Made by a program: the position numbers and the translations under genes
Part shown: one piece after another, positions 16,307 through 25,124 of the stretch
Layout: each line of letters opens with the position of its first letter
How positions within the stretch are numbered: the first letter of the stretch is position 1
Assembly (NCBI GenBank): GCA_937927335.1
Contig: CALBDU010000004.1
Location: 124,001 to 188,000 of the forward strand
DNA: 64,000 nucleotides
Direction: 5' to 3'
From: an uncultured Clostridium sp.
GTDB taxonomy: Bacteria; Bacillota; Clostridia; Clostridiales; Clostridiaceae
The notes under the pieces: model-generated
The model's database searches: none
Told to the model about the DNA's origin: nothing
Seen by the model: the letters and a program-made list of their open reading frames with translations, nothing else

Positions 16307-17320
16307 ATGAACAACAGGTTGGGAAAACAAACAGTGTGTATTAAAAGCAGGCCCAGGATTATTGCTGTGCACAGCATAGTCGGTCCTAAAGAGGGAAAGG
16401 GTCCCTTAAAGGAATATTTTGATACTGTTCTAAGTGATGATATGAAAGGTCAGGACAGCTTTGAAAAGGCTGAAAGCGAGATGCTTTATACTGCAGTTAC
16501 AGAAAGCATAAAGAAGGCAGGTCTTAAAGAGGAGGATATCCATTATCTTCTGGCAGGGGACCTGCTGAACCAGATCATTTCCTCCAGTTTTGCAGCTCGT
16601 GCCATTGATGTGCCCTTCCTTGGACTATACGGAGCCTGCTCCACTATGACAGAATCACTGGGGCTGGGGGCAATTCTAATGGATGGCAGTTTTGCTGACC
16701 ATGTGGTGGTGGCCACCTCCTCCCATTTTTCGGCGGCAGAGAGGCAGTTCAGGTTTCCTTTGGAGTATGGTGCCCAGAGGTCTCCCCTATCACAGTGGAC
16801 TGTAACGGGGGCAGGTGCCATGGTACTGGGCAGGGATGGCAACTTTCCGTATGTTACCTATGTCACTACAGGAAAGGTTAAGGATTACGGTATAGAGGAT
16901 TCAAATAACATGGGCGCTGCCATGGCACCTGCGGCAGCTGCTACTATAAGCAGGCATTTTATGGATACGGGAAAATCCCCCCTGGATTATGACCTGATAG
17001 CTACTGGCGACTTAGGAGATGTAGGAAAGGAAATTACAAAAAAACTGCTTTTGGAATATGGCTATGATATTTCAAAAATATACATTGACTGCGGCAGTGA
17101 AATCTACAATAACGAAGAGCAGCAGACCTGCTCGGGCGGAAGCGGCTGCGGCTGTTCGGCTGTGGTAGATTGCGGATACATTTATAAATCAATGCTCCAG
17201 GGTAAATTTAAAAGGGTGCTTCTTATATCCACCGGAGCACTGCTTAGCACCACATCCTCTCTGCAGGGTGAAACCATTCCCGGTGTGGCCCATGCAGTGG
17301 CTGTGGAATTTGGAACATAA
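16307..17320 (+). CDS. spoVAD: Stage V sporulation protein AD
   Basis: A 337-residue thiolase-fold protein that binds dipicolinic acid in the SpoVA complex. SIVGPKEGKGP near the N-terminus, GLYGACSTMTES (~107) and the Gly/Cys-rich CSGGSGCGCSAV (~277) are typical of SpoVAD. GAAGGGAGG precedes the ATG. It lies 18 bases after spoVAC and 21 before spoVAE. Confidence 0.95.
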   Translation: MNNRLGKQTVCIKSRPRIIAVHSIVGPKEGKGPLKEYFDTVLSDDMKGQDSFEKAESEMLYTAVTESIKKAGLKEEDIHYLLAGDLLNQIISSSFAARAIDVPFLGLYGACSTMTESLGLGAILMDGSFADHVVVATSSHFSAAERQFRFPLEYGAQRSPLSQWTVTGAGAMVLGRDGNFPYVTYVTTGKVKDYGIEDSNNMGAAMAPAAAATISRHFMDTGKSPLDYDLIATGDLGDVGKEITKKLLLEYGYDISKIYIDCGSEIYNNEEQQTCSGGSGCGCSAVVDCGYIYKSMLQGKFKRVLLISTGALLSTTSSLQGETIPGVAHAVAVEFGT

Positions 17321-17341
17321 AGATATTCGAGGTGATAATTT

Positions 17342-17698
17342 ATGGATTATGTTATGGCTTTTCTCGTTGGAGGAATTATATGTGTTATTGCACAGATTTT
17401 AATGGATAAGACAAAGCTTACACCTGCAAGAATACTTGTGTGCTTTGTAACCCTTGGAGTGGTGCTGGGTGCCCTTAATATTTATGACTGGGTAATAAAG
17501 GTGGGAAAAGCAGGTGCAACAGTACCGCTGCCTGGTTTTGGATACACCCTGGCAAAGTCAGCTGTTAAAGCAGTTAAGGAGGATGGAATTATTGGGGCCT
17601 TCACCGGTGGTATTACCGGCGCTGCAGGAGGCATTACTGCCGCAATATTTTTTGGATATTTAATGGCAATGCTATTTAATCCTAAAACAAAAGAATAA
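17342..17698 (+). CDS. spoVAE: Stage V sporulation protein AE (SpoVAEb type)
   Basis: A 118-residue membrane protein with GGIICVIAQILMDKTKLTPAR at the start and PLPGFGYTLAKSAVKAV in the middle, the SpoVAEb signature. It completes the spoVACDE set for dipicolinate uptake into the spore core. GAGGTGATAATTT precedes ATG 17342. A strong bidirectional terminator follows. Confidence 0.94.
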   Translation: MDYVMAFLVGGIICVIAQILMDKTKLTPARILVCFVTLGVVLGALNIYDWVIKVGKAGATVPLPGFGYTLAKSAVKAVKEDGIIGAFTGGITGAAGGITAAIFFGYLMAMLFNPKTKE

Positions 17699-17745
17699 AA
17701 GCTGCTGCTGTAAATAATTAAAATTTTTGCAGCAGCAGCTTATTT
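17699..17745 (+). terminator. Bidirectional terminator between spoVAE and the PBP gene
   Basis: GCTGCTGCTG pairs with CAGCAGCAGC around about 19 bases. An A/T-rich tail on each side lets it end spoVAE on the + strand and the class A PBP gene on the minus strand. Confidence 0.8.
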
Positions 17746-20072
17746 TAATGTATATTGGCCGGAGGAACTACACCTCCGGTATCTGTTTCGTCATCCGGCT
17801 CTGTAGTATCTGTACCACTGTCTGTTTCTGACGGCAGTAATAATGCAGGGTCTGTAGTGAATCCCTTTTTAAGGAATACTTTACTTTCAATTAGGAAGGA
17901 TGGAGTTAACGGACCAGCAAGCTTTCCGGTAAGTTTGTTTACCTTGGCTTCTATATGGGCATCACAGTATTCTGTGGGAATGGTTCCGTTTATAAACATG
18001 TCAGTAGTCACCTTGCTTCCTCTTGGATCCTTTTCACAGGCTGAGGTGGCAAGCTTCCCGGAAATTGTGCATATAGAGGCAGTACTTATTCCCCCGGGGT
18101 TTGCGATGGTTTTAGCAGCTTGTCCTGTACTAGCTGCCTTCATGATTTTTCCCCATACTGAAGCGGCAGTATAGCTGGATACACCAGAGGTTACACTGTT
18201 ATCATCATTTCCTATCCATACTGCAGCGGAATAGTATGGAGTAAGTCCGCAGAACCAAAGATCCCTCTTATCACCAGAGGTACCTGTTTTTCCTCTAACC
18301 TCTATGCCGCCGAAGTTAGCTGACGGACCTGTTCCTCCAGCACTAACTGGACCCTTCAGCAGGTCATACATAACAAATGCACTTTGTGGTGAAAGTACTT
18401 CCTTTGTCTGGCTCTTGCTTTCCAATATGGTTTTTCCTGTTTTGTCAACTACCTTGGTATAAAGTACAGGATAGGTATAGGTTCCTGAATTTCCAAATAC
18501 TCCATAGGCAGCAGACATTGTAAGAGGATTTGTTCCGTTATGAAGCTGTCCAAGAGCTATGGCAGCCATACTGGTTTTATCATGTGAATCTAGTGTAAGG
18601 CCAAACTTTTCACCATAGGCAATACCAGTCTTCAAGCCTATCTGATGCTCAAGCTTAACGGCTACTACGTTGATTGACTTGGTTATGGCACTTCTAATAG
18701 TGTTAAGTCCTGAATAAGTTAAATTATCATTTTTAGGGTTGTATGGGTTTGCTGCTGAGCCATACAAGGCTCCTATGCTTGCAGGTATCGGCGAATCATT
18801 AATAACTGTGGCAGCCGTAGCCTGCTTTGAATCTATGGCAGCACCATATACTGTCAGAGGCTTAATGCTGGAACCAGCAGGTCTTAGGAAGTTACCTGAA
18901 GCAGCACGATTGAAGGATCTGGCTGGTTGAGTACCTCTTCCTCCTATAATTACCTTTACCTGGCCTGTGGAATAATCCATAACCACAGCAGATGCCTGGG
19001 GCTGTATTATACCATTCTTGTCCTTAGTGGACCTTACGCCCATCTGATTGTCATCATCTATAATCTGCTGGGCGGCGTCCTGCATGTTTTTATCCATAGT
19101 GGTATATATTTTAAGCCCACCATACATTAAAAGCTTTTCAATTTCTGTATCATCGTAATGAAGCTGGGTCTTAAGGTCTTCCTTCACCTGCTGGATTGCA
19201 GGAAGTGAAAACCATTCATAATTTAGCCTGTTATTTTGAACAGGCTCCGGAGTAAATACAAGCTTCTTATTATCCAGATCACTAACAGCGCTGTCATATT
19301 GATCCTTTGTTATATAATTATTTGAATACATTTTCGCCAGTACCGATTTTGTTCTGTTTATATATACTGTGGGATTTTTTTTGGAAGTTATTGAATAAGC
19401 ATAATAAACTGAGGGACTCTGGGGAACACCGGCTATATAGGCACATTCCACCAGGGATAAGTCCTTTACAGGCTTATTGAAATACTGTTCTGAGGCTGCT
19501 TCCACTCCAAAGGCTCTTCCTCCAAGAAATATGGTATTCATGTACGCCTGGAGAATTTGATCTTTGGTAGCGGACCTTTCAAGCTTTAATGCCAGGTACC
19601 ATTCCTGAACCTTCCTTGTTATGGTGGTTTCAGAGCTTAAAGTAGTTATCTTAATAAGCTGCTGGGTTATGGTTGATGCACCCTGCAGTGTATTGCTTCC
19701 AGAAAGCTTGTTTTTTATATCTATAATTATAACTCCTATGATTCTTTTAACGTCAATGCCGGGATGCTTGTAAAACCTTTCATCCTCAATACTGATAAAT
19801 GCGTTTTTCAGATTGTCAGGGACATCACTTAATGGAACCACTATCCTTTTTTCATCAGTTGTTACGGTATCCATATATTTTTCCTGATTATCATATAATG
19901 TGGACGGCTGATTTTGATTAAGCACCTCCTCCACATTCAGTGCCGGAGCACCTTGTATTATTGCAAACCCTACTCCTGCTGATGCTACAATTACAAATAA
20001 GAAAATACCTAAAACAGTTTGGACAAATAATTTTTGTTTTTGCTTTCGGGTTTTTTTAGGTTTATTACCCAT
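17745..20072 (-). CDS. Class A penicillin-binding protein (PBP1A-type)
   Basis: A 775-residue bifunctional murein synthase. A basic cytoplasmic tail and one membrane helix (~20-45) precede the GT51 glycosyltransferase domain, with EDERFYKHPGID, GASTITQQL and KLERSATKDQILQAYMN. The transpeptidase domain has the SxxK serine in GSSIKPL near residue 402, an SIN triad and the RGKTGTSGD box. A Thr/Asp-rich tail follows a cysteine-bearing segment. The start at 20072 follows AAGGAGG by 6 bases. It polymerises and crosslinks peptidoglycan at the outer membrane face. Monocistronic here. Confidence 0.95.
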   Translation of the reverse strand: MGNKPKKTRKQKQKLFVQTVLGIFLFVIVASAGVGFAIIQGAPALNVEEVLNQNQPSTLYDNQEKYMDTVTTDEKRIVVPLSDVPDNLKNAFISIEDERFYKHPGIDVKRIIGVIIIDIKNKLSGSNTLQGASTITQQLIKITTLSSETTITRKVQEWYLALKLERSATKDQILQAYMNTIFLGGRAFGVEAASEQYFNKPVKDLSLVECAYIAGVPQSPSVYYAYSITSKKNPTVYINRTKSVLAKMYSNNYITKDQYDSAVSDLDNKKLVFTPEPVQNNRLNYEWFSLPAIQQVKEDLKTQLHYDDTEIEKLLMYGGLKIYTTMDKNMQDAAQQIIDDDNQMGVRSTKDKNGIIQPQASAVVMDYSTGQVKVIIGGRGTQPARSFNRAASGNFLRPAGSSIKPLTVYGAAIDSKQATAATVINDSPIPASIGALYGSAANPYNPKNDNLTYSGLNTIRSAITKSINVVAVKLEHQIGLKTGIAYGEKFGLTLDSHDKTSMAAIALGQLHNGTNPLTMSAAYGVFGNSGTYTYPVLYTKVVDKTGKTILESKSQTKEVLSPQSAFVMYDLLKGPVSAGGTGPSANFGGIEVRGKTGTSGDKRDLWFCGLTPYYSAAVWIGNDDNSVTSGVSSYTAASVWGKIMKAASTGQAAKTIANPGGISTASICTISGKLATSACEKDPRGSKVTTDMFINGTIPTEYCDAHIEAKVNKLTGKLAGPLTPSFLIESKVFLKKGFTTDPALLLPSETDSGTDTTEPDDETDTGGVVPPANIH

Positions 20073-20176
20073 GGTTGACCTCCTTAATTGGGTTAAATTC
20101 ATCAATTGAAAATATTATAGCATAGTTTAAATCAATAATGAATAATAAATAGGTATCAATAATTTTAGGTTGTGGT

Positions 20177-20869
20177 ATTATCAGGTATCCAAGAAGATAT
20201 AGAAAAATAAAGGTAAACCGTAAATTAATTATACCGGTAATAATATTTGTCTTTCTTATTATATTTAATATTGCATTCTTTTATTACGACAAGCTTATTG
20301 AAAGCACTCTCATGGGTACTGCAGATGCACAAGCCCGGGCTATGGCAACGGAAATTATAAACCAGGTGGTGCTGGATGAATTTTCAAAGGGCTTCAAATA
20401 CGATGATATTATAACAGTAGACAAGGATAAGGATGGAAATATCATCATGATAAGGGCGGATACTATAAAAATGAATAAAATTGCCGGTGAAATAGCATTA
20501 AATGCACAAATAAGCCTGAAGGAGTCCGAGGGCTTTAAGGTCAGGCTGCCATTATCCTATATTTTGAAAAGCAACATTTTATCCTTTTACGGTCCCTCAA
20601 TTTCAATTAAAATGCAGCCTGCAGGCTTTATAGAAACTAAATATCTTTCAAATTTTGAAAGCTCAGGCATAAATCAGACCAGGCATAAAATATATGTTCA
20701 GGTAAAAACTAATATAAGAATTTTCATACCGCTAAAGTCACAGGATATTCAAGTAAGCAATGAGGTACCTGTAGCAGAAACCATAATAGTAGGAAAGGTA
20801 CCGGATACAGTGGTAAATCTGGATTTGAACAGCGCAGGCATAAAACTCCAGAATGCAGGAGCCAACTGA
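20177..20869 (+). CDS. yunB: Sporulation protein YunB, probable ATT start
   Basis: YunB-family protein, mother-cell expressed under sigma E in Bacillus. The body ATEIINQVVLDEF, KVRLPLSYI and SNEVPVAETIIVGKVPDTVV is clear. The frame stays open upstream of ATG 20312 and encodes the expected arginine-rich start (RYPRRYRKIKVNRK) and membrane helix, up to a TAG at 20150. That stretch contains no ATG, GTG or TTG in frame, so initiation is placed at ATT 20177, 7 bases after AGG in TTTTAGG. This gives about 230 residues; ATC 20180 is an alternative. Starting at 20312 would delete the anchor. Confidence 0.85.
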   Translation: MIRYPRRYRKIKVNRKLIIPVIIFVFLIIFNIAFFYYDKLIESTLMGTADAQARAMATEIINQVVLDEFSKGFKYDDIITVDKDKDGNIIMIRADTIKMNKIAGEIALNAQISLKESEGFKVRLPLSYILKSNILSFYGPSISIKMQPAGFIETKYLSNFESSGINQTRHKIYVQVKTNIRIFIPLKSQDIQVSNEVPVAETIIVGKVPDTVVNLDLNSAGIKLQNAGAN

Positions 20870-20931
20870 TGTTTACATTAAGAAGGTTATGGTATAAAAT
20901 AGTATAAAAGTTTAACAGGCAGGTGGATAAT

Positions 20932-22710
20932 ATGATATACGGCAATATAGATGGAATCAGGGACTCAGTTTTAAAAAAGCTGGAAACTCTTTATGAAATT
21001 AATATACCAAAGGACATGGTTTGCAGTTTGGAACTTGTAGAGGTTTTACAGGAAGTTTCGACCTCAGTGAACAGGGAAATCAGCGTGGCAGTTTCCAGAA
21101 GGGGCTCCATCATAAGTATAGCAGTAGGGGACAGCTCTACAGTAGAGATTCCGGAAATCAGAGAAAAGGATAACAGGCTCTGCGGAATAAGGATTATCCA
21201 TACTCATCCAAATGGCAATTCCACTCTTTCTGCAGTGGATATTTCAGCACTTATTAAGTACAGACTGGATTGTATCCTGGCAATAGGAATACTGGATGGA
21301 GAGGTTATAGATGGGTCCTTAGGGTTCTGCAGCATCTCAAACAACAGGATAACAGCCGAAGCAACAAAGAAATTATCCATGGAAGAATTACTGGCTGTTA
21401 ATATTCAGGATAAAATTGGTGAGGCGGATAAGCTTATTAGAGAAGCAGAAATAGAGGAGGACGAAGCTGAAAGAGCAATACTTGTGGGAATTGACAGTGA
21501 GGAAAGCCTGGATGAGCTGGAGGAGCTGGCCAAGGCATGCAATGTAAAGGTTCTTCAGAAAGTGATCCAATTCAGAAGCGCAGTAGATTCGGCGTTTTAT
21601 GTGGGAAAGGGAAAAGTGGAGGAGCTGGCTCTGATGAGGCAGGTATATTCAGCAGATGTGATAATATTTGATGATGAACTGTCAGCATCTCAGGTAAGGA
21701 ATCTTGAAGAAAATATTGGAGCAAAGGTAATAGATAGAACCACGCTGATCCTTGAAATATTTGCCAGCAGGGCAAGAACCAGAGAAGCAAAGATACAGGT
21801 AGAGCTTGCCCAGCTTAAATACAGGCTTCCAAGGCTTACAGGCCTTGGTACAGTGCTGTCAAGAACAGGCGGTGGAATCGGAACCAGGGGTCCTGGAGAA
21901 AAAAAGCTGGAAACTGACAAGAGACATATTCGAGAAAAGATATACGACCTTAATGAAGAACTGAAAAAAATCAGAAGGGTAAGAGAAACCCAAAGAGACA
22001 AAAGAAATGCTCTTCCTAAGGTTTCATTAGTTGGGTATACCAATGCAGGAAAGTCAACCTTAAGGAATAAGCTTTGTGAAATAGCAAATCCAAAGGACAA
22101 TGTAAAAAAGGAAAAGGTATTTGAAGCAGATATGCTCTTTGCTACCCTGGATACTACTACCAGAGCGGTGCTTCTTCCAGACAACAGAATTATTACCGTA
22201 ACGGATACCGTAGGCTTTATTAAGAAGCTGCCTCATGACTTGGTGGAGGCATTTAAGTCTACTCTTGAAGAGGTTGTTTATTCAGACCTGCTCCTCCATG
22301 TGGCGGATTGTTCCTCCAGCTACATTGAGGAACAGATAGAAGCAGTGCATCTAGTGCTGGAGCAGCTTAATGCAAAGGATAAGCCAATGCTGCTAGTGCT
22401 GAATAAAATCGACAAGGCAGATCAGGAAAGGATAAAACAGCTTGAAGAAAAATACAGCAAGCTTCCAGTAATAAAAATCTCTGCCAGGGAGGAAATAAAT
22501 CTGGAGCTGCTGCTTAAGAAAATTACAGAAATACTTCCCTATACCATGAAGGAAATGGAGTTCGTAATTCCTTATTCAGATCAGAAGATGGCCGCATTCC
22601 TTCACAGAAATGCCAAGGTCCTGGAGGAGGCATACAGGGATGAAGGCACCTATATAAGGGCTATGGTGGATGAGGAAACCATAAATAAATGTTCAGATTA
22701 CATAATTTAA
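20932..22710 (+). CDS. hflX: GTPase HflX with N-terminal JAMM-like domain
   Basis: A 592-residue protein. The C-terminal 410 residues are HflX: the GGGIGTRGPGE loop (~312), a coiled-coil segment, then the GTPase with P-loop GYTNAGKST (~368), DTVGF (G3) and NKID (G4). HflX splits stalled or hibernating 70S ribosomes. Standard HflX is about 420-430 residues; here about 160 extra N-terminal residues carry E49...H90-T-H92-P...S100-x-x-D103, the E/HxH/S/D spacing of JAMM/MPN metalloproteases and RadC-like proteins. Start ATG 20932 follows AGGTGG. The next gene begins 11 bases after its stop. Confidence 0.92.
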   Translation: MIYGNIDGIRDSVLKKLETLYEINIPKDMVCSLELVEVLQEVSTSVNREISVAVSRRGSIISIAVGDSSTVEIPEIREKDNRLCGIRIIHTHPNGNSTLSAVDISALIKYRLDCILAIGILDGEVIDGSLGFCSISNNRITAEATKKLSMEELLAVNIQDKIGEADKLIREAEIEEDEAERAILVGIDSEESLDELEELAKACNVKVLQKVIQFRSAVDSAFYVGKGKVEELALMRQVYSADVIIFDDELSASQVRNLEENIGAKVIDRTTLILEIFASRARTREAKIQVELAQLKYRLPRLTGLGTVLSRTGGGIGTRGPGEKKLETDKRHIREKIYDLNEELKKIRRVRETQRDKRNALPKVSLVGYTNAGKSTLRNKLCEIANPKDNVKKEKVFEADMLFATLDTTTRAVLLPDNRIITVTDTVGFIKKLPHDLVEAFKSTLEEVVYSDLLLHVADCSSSYIEEQIEAVHLVLEQLNAKDKPMLLVLNKIDKADQERIKQLEEKYSKLPVIKISAREEINLELLLKKITEILPYTMKEMEFVIPYSDQKMAAFLHRNAKVLEEAYRDEGTYIRAMVDEETINKCSDYII

Positions 22711-22721
22711 GGGGGAAAATT

Positions 22722-24005
22722 ATGAGAATACTGATAAAGGATACAATGATTGCTGCTGTGGATGAACAGGATGTAATAAAGAATGGTTATGTGCTTATTG
22801 AAGGGGATACCATAAAAGAAGCCGCCTCCGGTGCATATCATGGGAAGCTTGATAATACTAAGGTAATTGATGGCAGCAGCTACTGTGTTATGCCAGGACT
22901 GGTAAACTGTCATACCCATATGGCAATGACTCTGCTCAGGGGATACGGTGAAGGTCTTCCCCTGATGAGATGGCTTAATGAAAAGATCTGGCCTATGGAG
23001 GCAAAGTTCGGGGAAGAGCATATAAGGATTGGTACTGAGCTGGCTTTGGTGGAAATGCTGCGAACAGGCACCACTACAGTAAACGATATGTATTTCATGC
23101 AGGATACCGTTAAGGCCTGCGCTGAAAAATTTAATGTAAGGGCAGTGCTTGGATTCCCAATAATGGGAGAAAACTGGGAAGGCCTTCTTAACAGCGTTCT
23201 TCCAAGTATAAATAAAACAAATTCAGAAGGAAAGGCCATGTGCAGGGCAATGCTGGCACCGCACTCGGCCTATACACTAAGCTTAGACGGCCTAAGGGCC
23301 ATAGCTGAGGCAGCCAAGAATAACGGCTGCGGTATCCATATTCATTTATCGGAAACTGAGGATGAACAAAAGATCATAATGGACAAGTATGGCATGACAC
23401 CAGCAAAACTGCTTCTGGAAGCAGGAATATTTGAAGTGAATACCATGGCAGCCCATTGTATATACCTAAGCCCTGAAGATATGGATATAGTAAAGCAGAA
23501 AAATGTAAACCCTGTATACAACCCACAAAGCAATATGAAGCTTGCCAGCGGTACCGCCAGAGTTATGGAGATGCTGCATAAAAATATAAATGTGTGCCTT
23601 GGAACTGATGGAGCATCAAGCAATAACAACCTCAACATGTTTGGTGAAATGGAAACCGGAGCATTGCTTCAAAAGCTTTATTACAAGGATACTACAGCAC
23701 TAAGCGGAAAAAATGTCTTGGAACTTGCAACCTTAAATGGCGCCAGGGCCCTTGGCTTCAATAATCTTGGAAGTATAAAGCCTGGAAACCTGGCTGATCT
23801 TATAATGGTCAGTCTTAACAGGCCGTCGATGACACCTGTGCATGATATATACTCAAATATTGCATTTTCAGCTAATGGCAGCGAAGTTGAGTATGTTATA
23901 ATCAACGGTGTTATGGTTATGGAGAAGGGTATATTTACATCCATTGATGAAGAAAAGGTGCTTTATGAAAGCAGGCAGCTTGTTAATAAACTTATGAAAG
24001 CATAA
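22722..24005 (+). CDS. mtaD: 5'-methylthioadenosine/S-adenosylhomocysteine deaminase
   Basis: A 427-residue amidohydrolase of the MtaD/TrzN group. Metal ligands are visible in CHTHMAMT (~63-70), HIHLSETEDE (~207), AAHCIYL (~235) and GTDGASSNN (~290). These enzymes deaminate MTA and SAH to inosyl products, the purine-salvage route used where MTA nucleosidase is missing. MTA is made by SpeE, also encoded in this window. AAGGGGG precedes ATG 22722. Probably co-transcribed with hflX; a strong terminator follows. Confidence 0.9.
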   Translation: MRILIKDTMIAAVDEQDVIKNGYVLIEGDTIKEAASGAYHGKLDNTKVIDGSSYCVMPGLVNCHTHMAMTLLRGYGEGLPLMRWLNEKIWPMEAKFGEEHIRIGTELALVEMLRTGTTTVNDMYFMQDTVKACAEKFNVRAVLGFPIMGENWEGLLNSVLPSINKTNSEGKAMCRAMLAPHSAYTLSLDGLRAIAEAAKNNGCGIHIHLSETEDEQKIIMDKYGMTPAKLLLEAGIFEVNTMAAHCIYLSPEDMDIVKQKNVNPVYNPQSNMKLASGTARVMEMLHKNINVCLGTDGASSNNNLNMFGEMETGALLQKLYYKDTTALSGKNVLELATLNGARALGFNNLGSIKPGNLADLIMVSLNRPSMTPVHDIYSNIAFSANGSEVEYVIINGVMVMEKGIFTSIDEEKVLYESRQLVNKLMKA

Positions 24006-24051
24006 GAAGGCAAATTTCAAAATATTATATAATATTGAATGTAAAATTTCA

Positions 24052-24092
24052 TGAGCATAATTATTTGTATTGTAATTATGCTCATTTTTATT
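24052..24092 (+). terminator. Terminator after mtaD
   Basis: TGAGCATAATTA pairs perfectly with TAATTATGCTCA around 9 bases and is followed by TTTTTATTTAT. Confidence 0.85.
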
Positions 24093-24143
24093 TATAATTA
24101 ATTTAAAACTAGCATAATAAATAGCAAAACAGGGGGATATGTC

Positions 24144-25052
24144 ATGGAGAAAACTATTTTACAGTATCAGAAAGCGTTTAATTCCATAGTTGACAGGTTA
24201 AAGGGAAATAGTTCGGTTCTGGCAGTTATGGTTTTTGGAAGCATGGTTACAGGGGATTTGTGGGATGAATCAGATATAGACCTGTTTGTAATAATTGATC
24301 TTAAAATGGCAGAAATAAAAAACATATACACAGAAGAAAAGAATGTTCCCGTACATATTAAAATAATGAGTAAAAATAAATTTTTGCAGTTATATGATGA
24401 AGATATAAGAGGGGGATTTATTCATAGAATATTTGCATCCTCCAGGCTTGTGTTTTCAAAGGATATGGATATCACCATGAAATATGACAACGGCCGCTAT
24501 TACCCAGACCTTGACAGGGAAAGATGGAACATGGTGTATCTGGGCAGTCTCTTGAAAAGCGTGGGACTTTGCAGAAAATATGTACAAAATGACGGCATAT
24601 TTACAGCATATACCGCAGCTGTAAAATCTGTTGAGGAATATGCAAAATTATTTGTTAATTCCTCGGGGTATATGATAAGCAAGGATGCCATGACCATGGC
24701 CATGAACCTGAGCAGCAGCTTCAAAAGCTGTGTGGAGATGCTTTTTTTTAATAATTACAAAAATAAAGAGGAAATTGTGTCTACAATAAATTCCACCCTT
24801 AAATTTGTACAAAATTCAATAGATGCTTCAATTAGAAATTATTCAGGAGTTTTAATCGATTTTATGAATGAAAAGGACAGCTTTTTAAGTGCAGAGGACA
24901 TTGCAAATGATAAGCTTTTTAATAGCTATGATATAAATATGGAAGAAATTTTAAACAAGCTATGGGAAAAAAATATAATTAAAAAAGAGACCAGAGATTA
25001 TAAAGCTGAGGATGGTAAAACTCTTTTCAAAGAAAATGTATATTTCATTTAG
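24144..25052 (+). CDS. Nucleotidyltransferase-domain protein
   Basis: A 302-residue protein with a Pol-beta-type nucleotidyltransferase start: GSMVTGDLWDESDIDL (~32-47) gives the G-S and D-x-D metal-binding pattern shared by aminoglycoside adenylyltransferases and MNT-type enzymes. The rest is a helical region with no motif I can name. It stands alone between two terminators. It might modify a small molecule or a tRNA/protein target; a resistance role cannot be claimed. AGGGGG precedes the ATG. Confidence 0.75.
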   Translation: MEKTILQYQKAFNSIVDRLKGNSSVLAVMVFGSMVTGDLWDESDIDLFVIIDLKMAEIKNIYTEEKNVPVHIKIMSKNKFLQLYDEDIRGGFIHRIFASSRLVFSKDMDITMKYDNGRYYPDLDRERWNMVYLGSLLKSVGLCRKYVQNDGIFTAYTAAVKSVEEYAKLFVNSSGYMISKDAMTMAMNLSSSFKSCVEMLFFNNYKNKEEIVSTINSTLKFVQNSIDASIRNYSGVLIDFMNEKDSFLSAEDIANDKLFNSYDINMEEILNKLWEKNIIKKETRDYKAEDGKTLFKENVYFI

Positions 25053-25064
25053 TGCATATTTAGG

Positions 25065-25103
25065 GAACTTAAATTATAATAAATTTAAGTTCTTTTATTT
25101 TTT
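25065..25103 (+). terminator. Terminator after the nucleotidyltransferase gene
   Basis: GAACTTAAATT and AATTTAAGTTC pair around about 5 bases and run into TTTTATTTTTT. The following gene starts 22 bases later. Confidence 0.8.
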
Positions 25104-25124
25104 AGAAATTTCGCAGGTGGTAAT

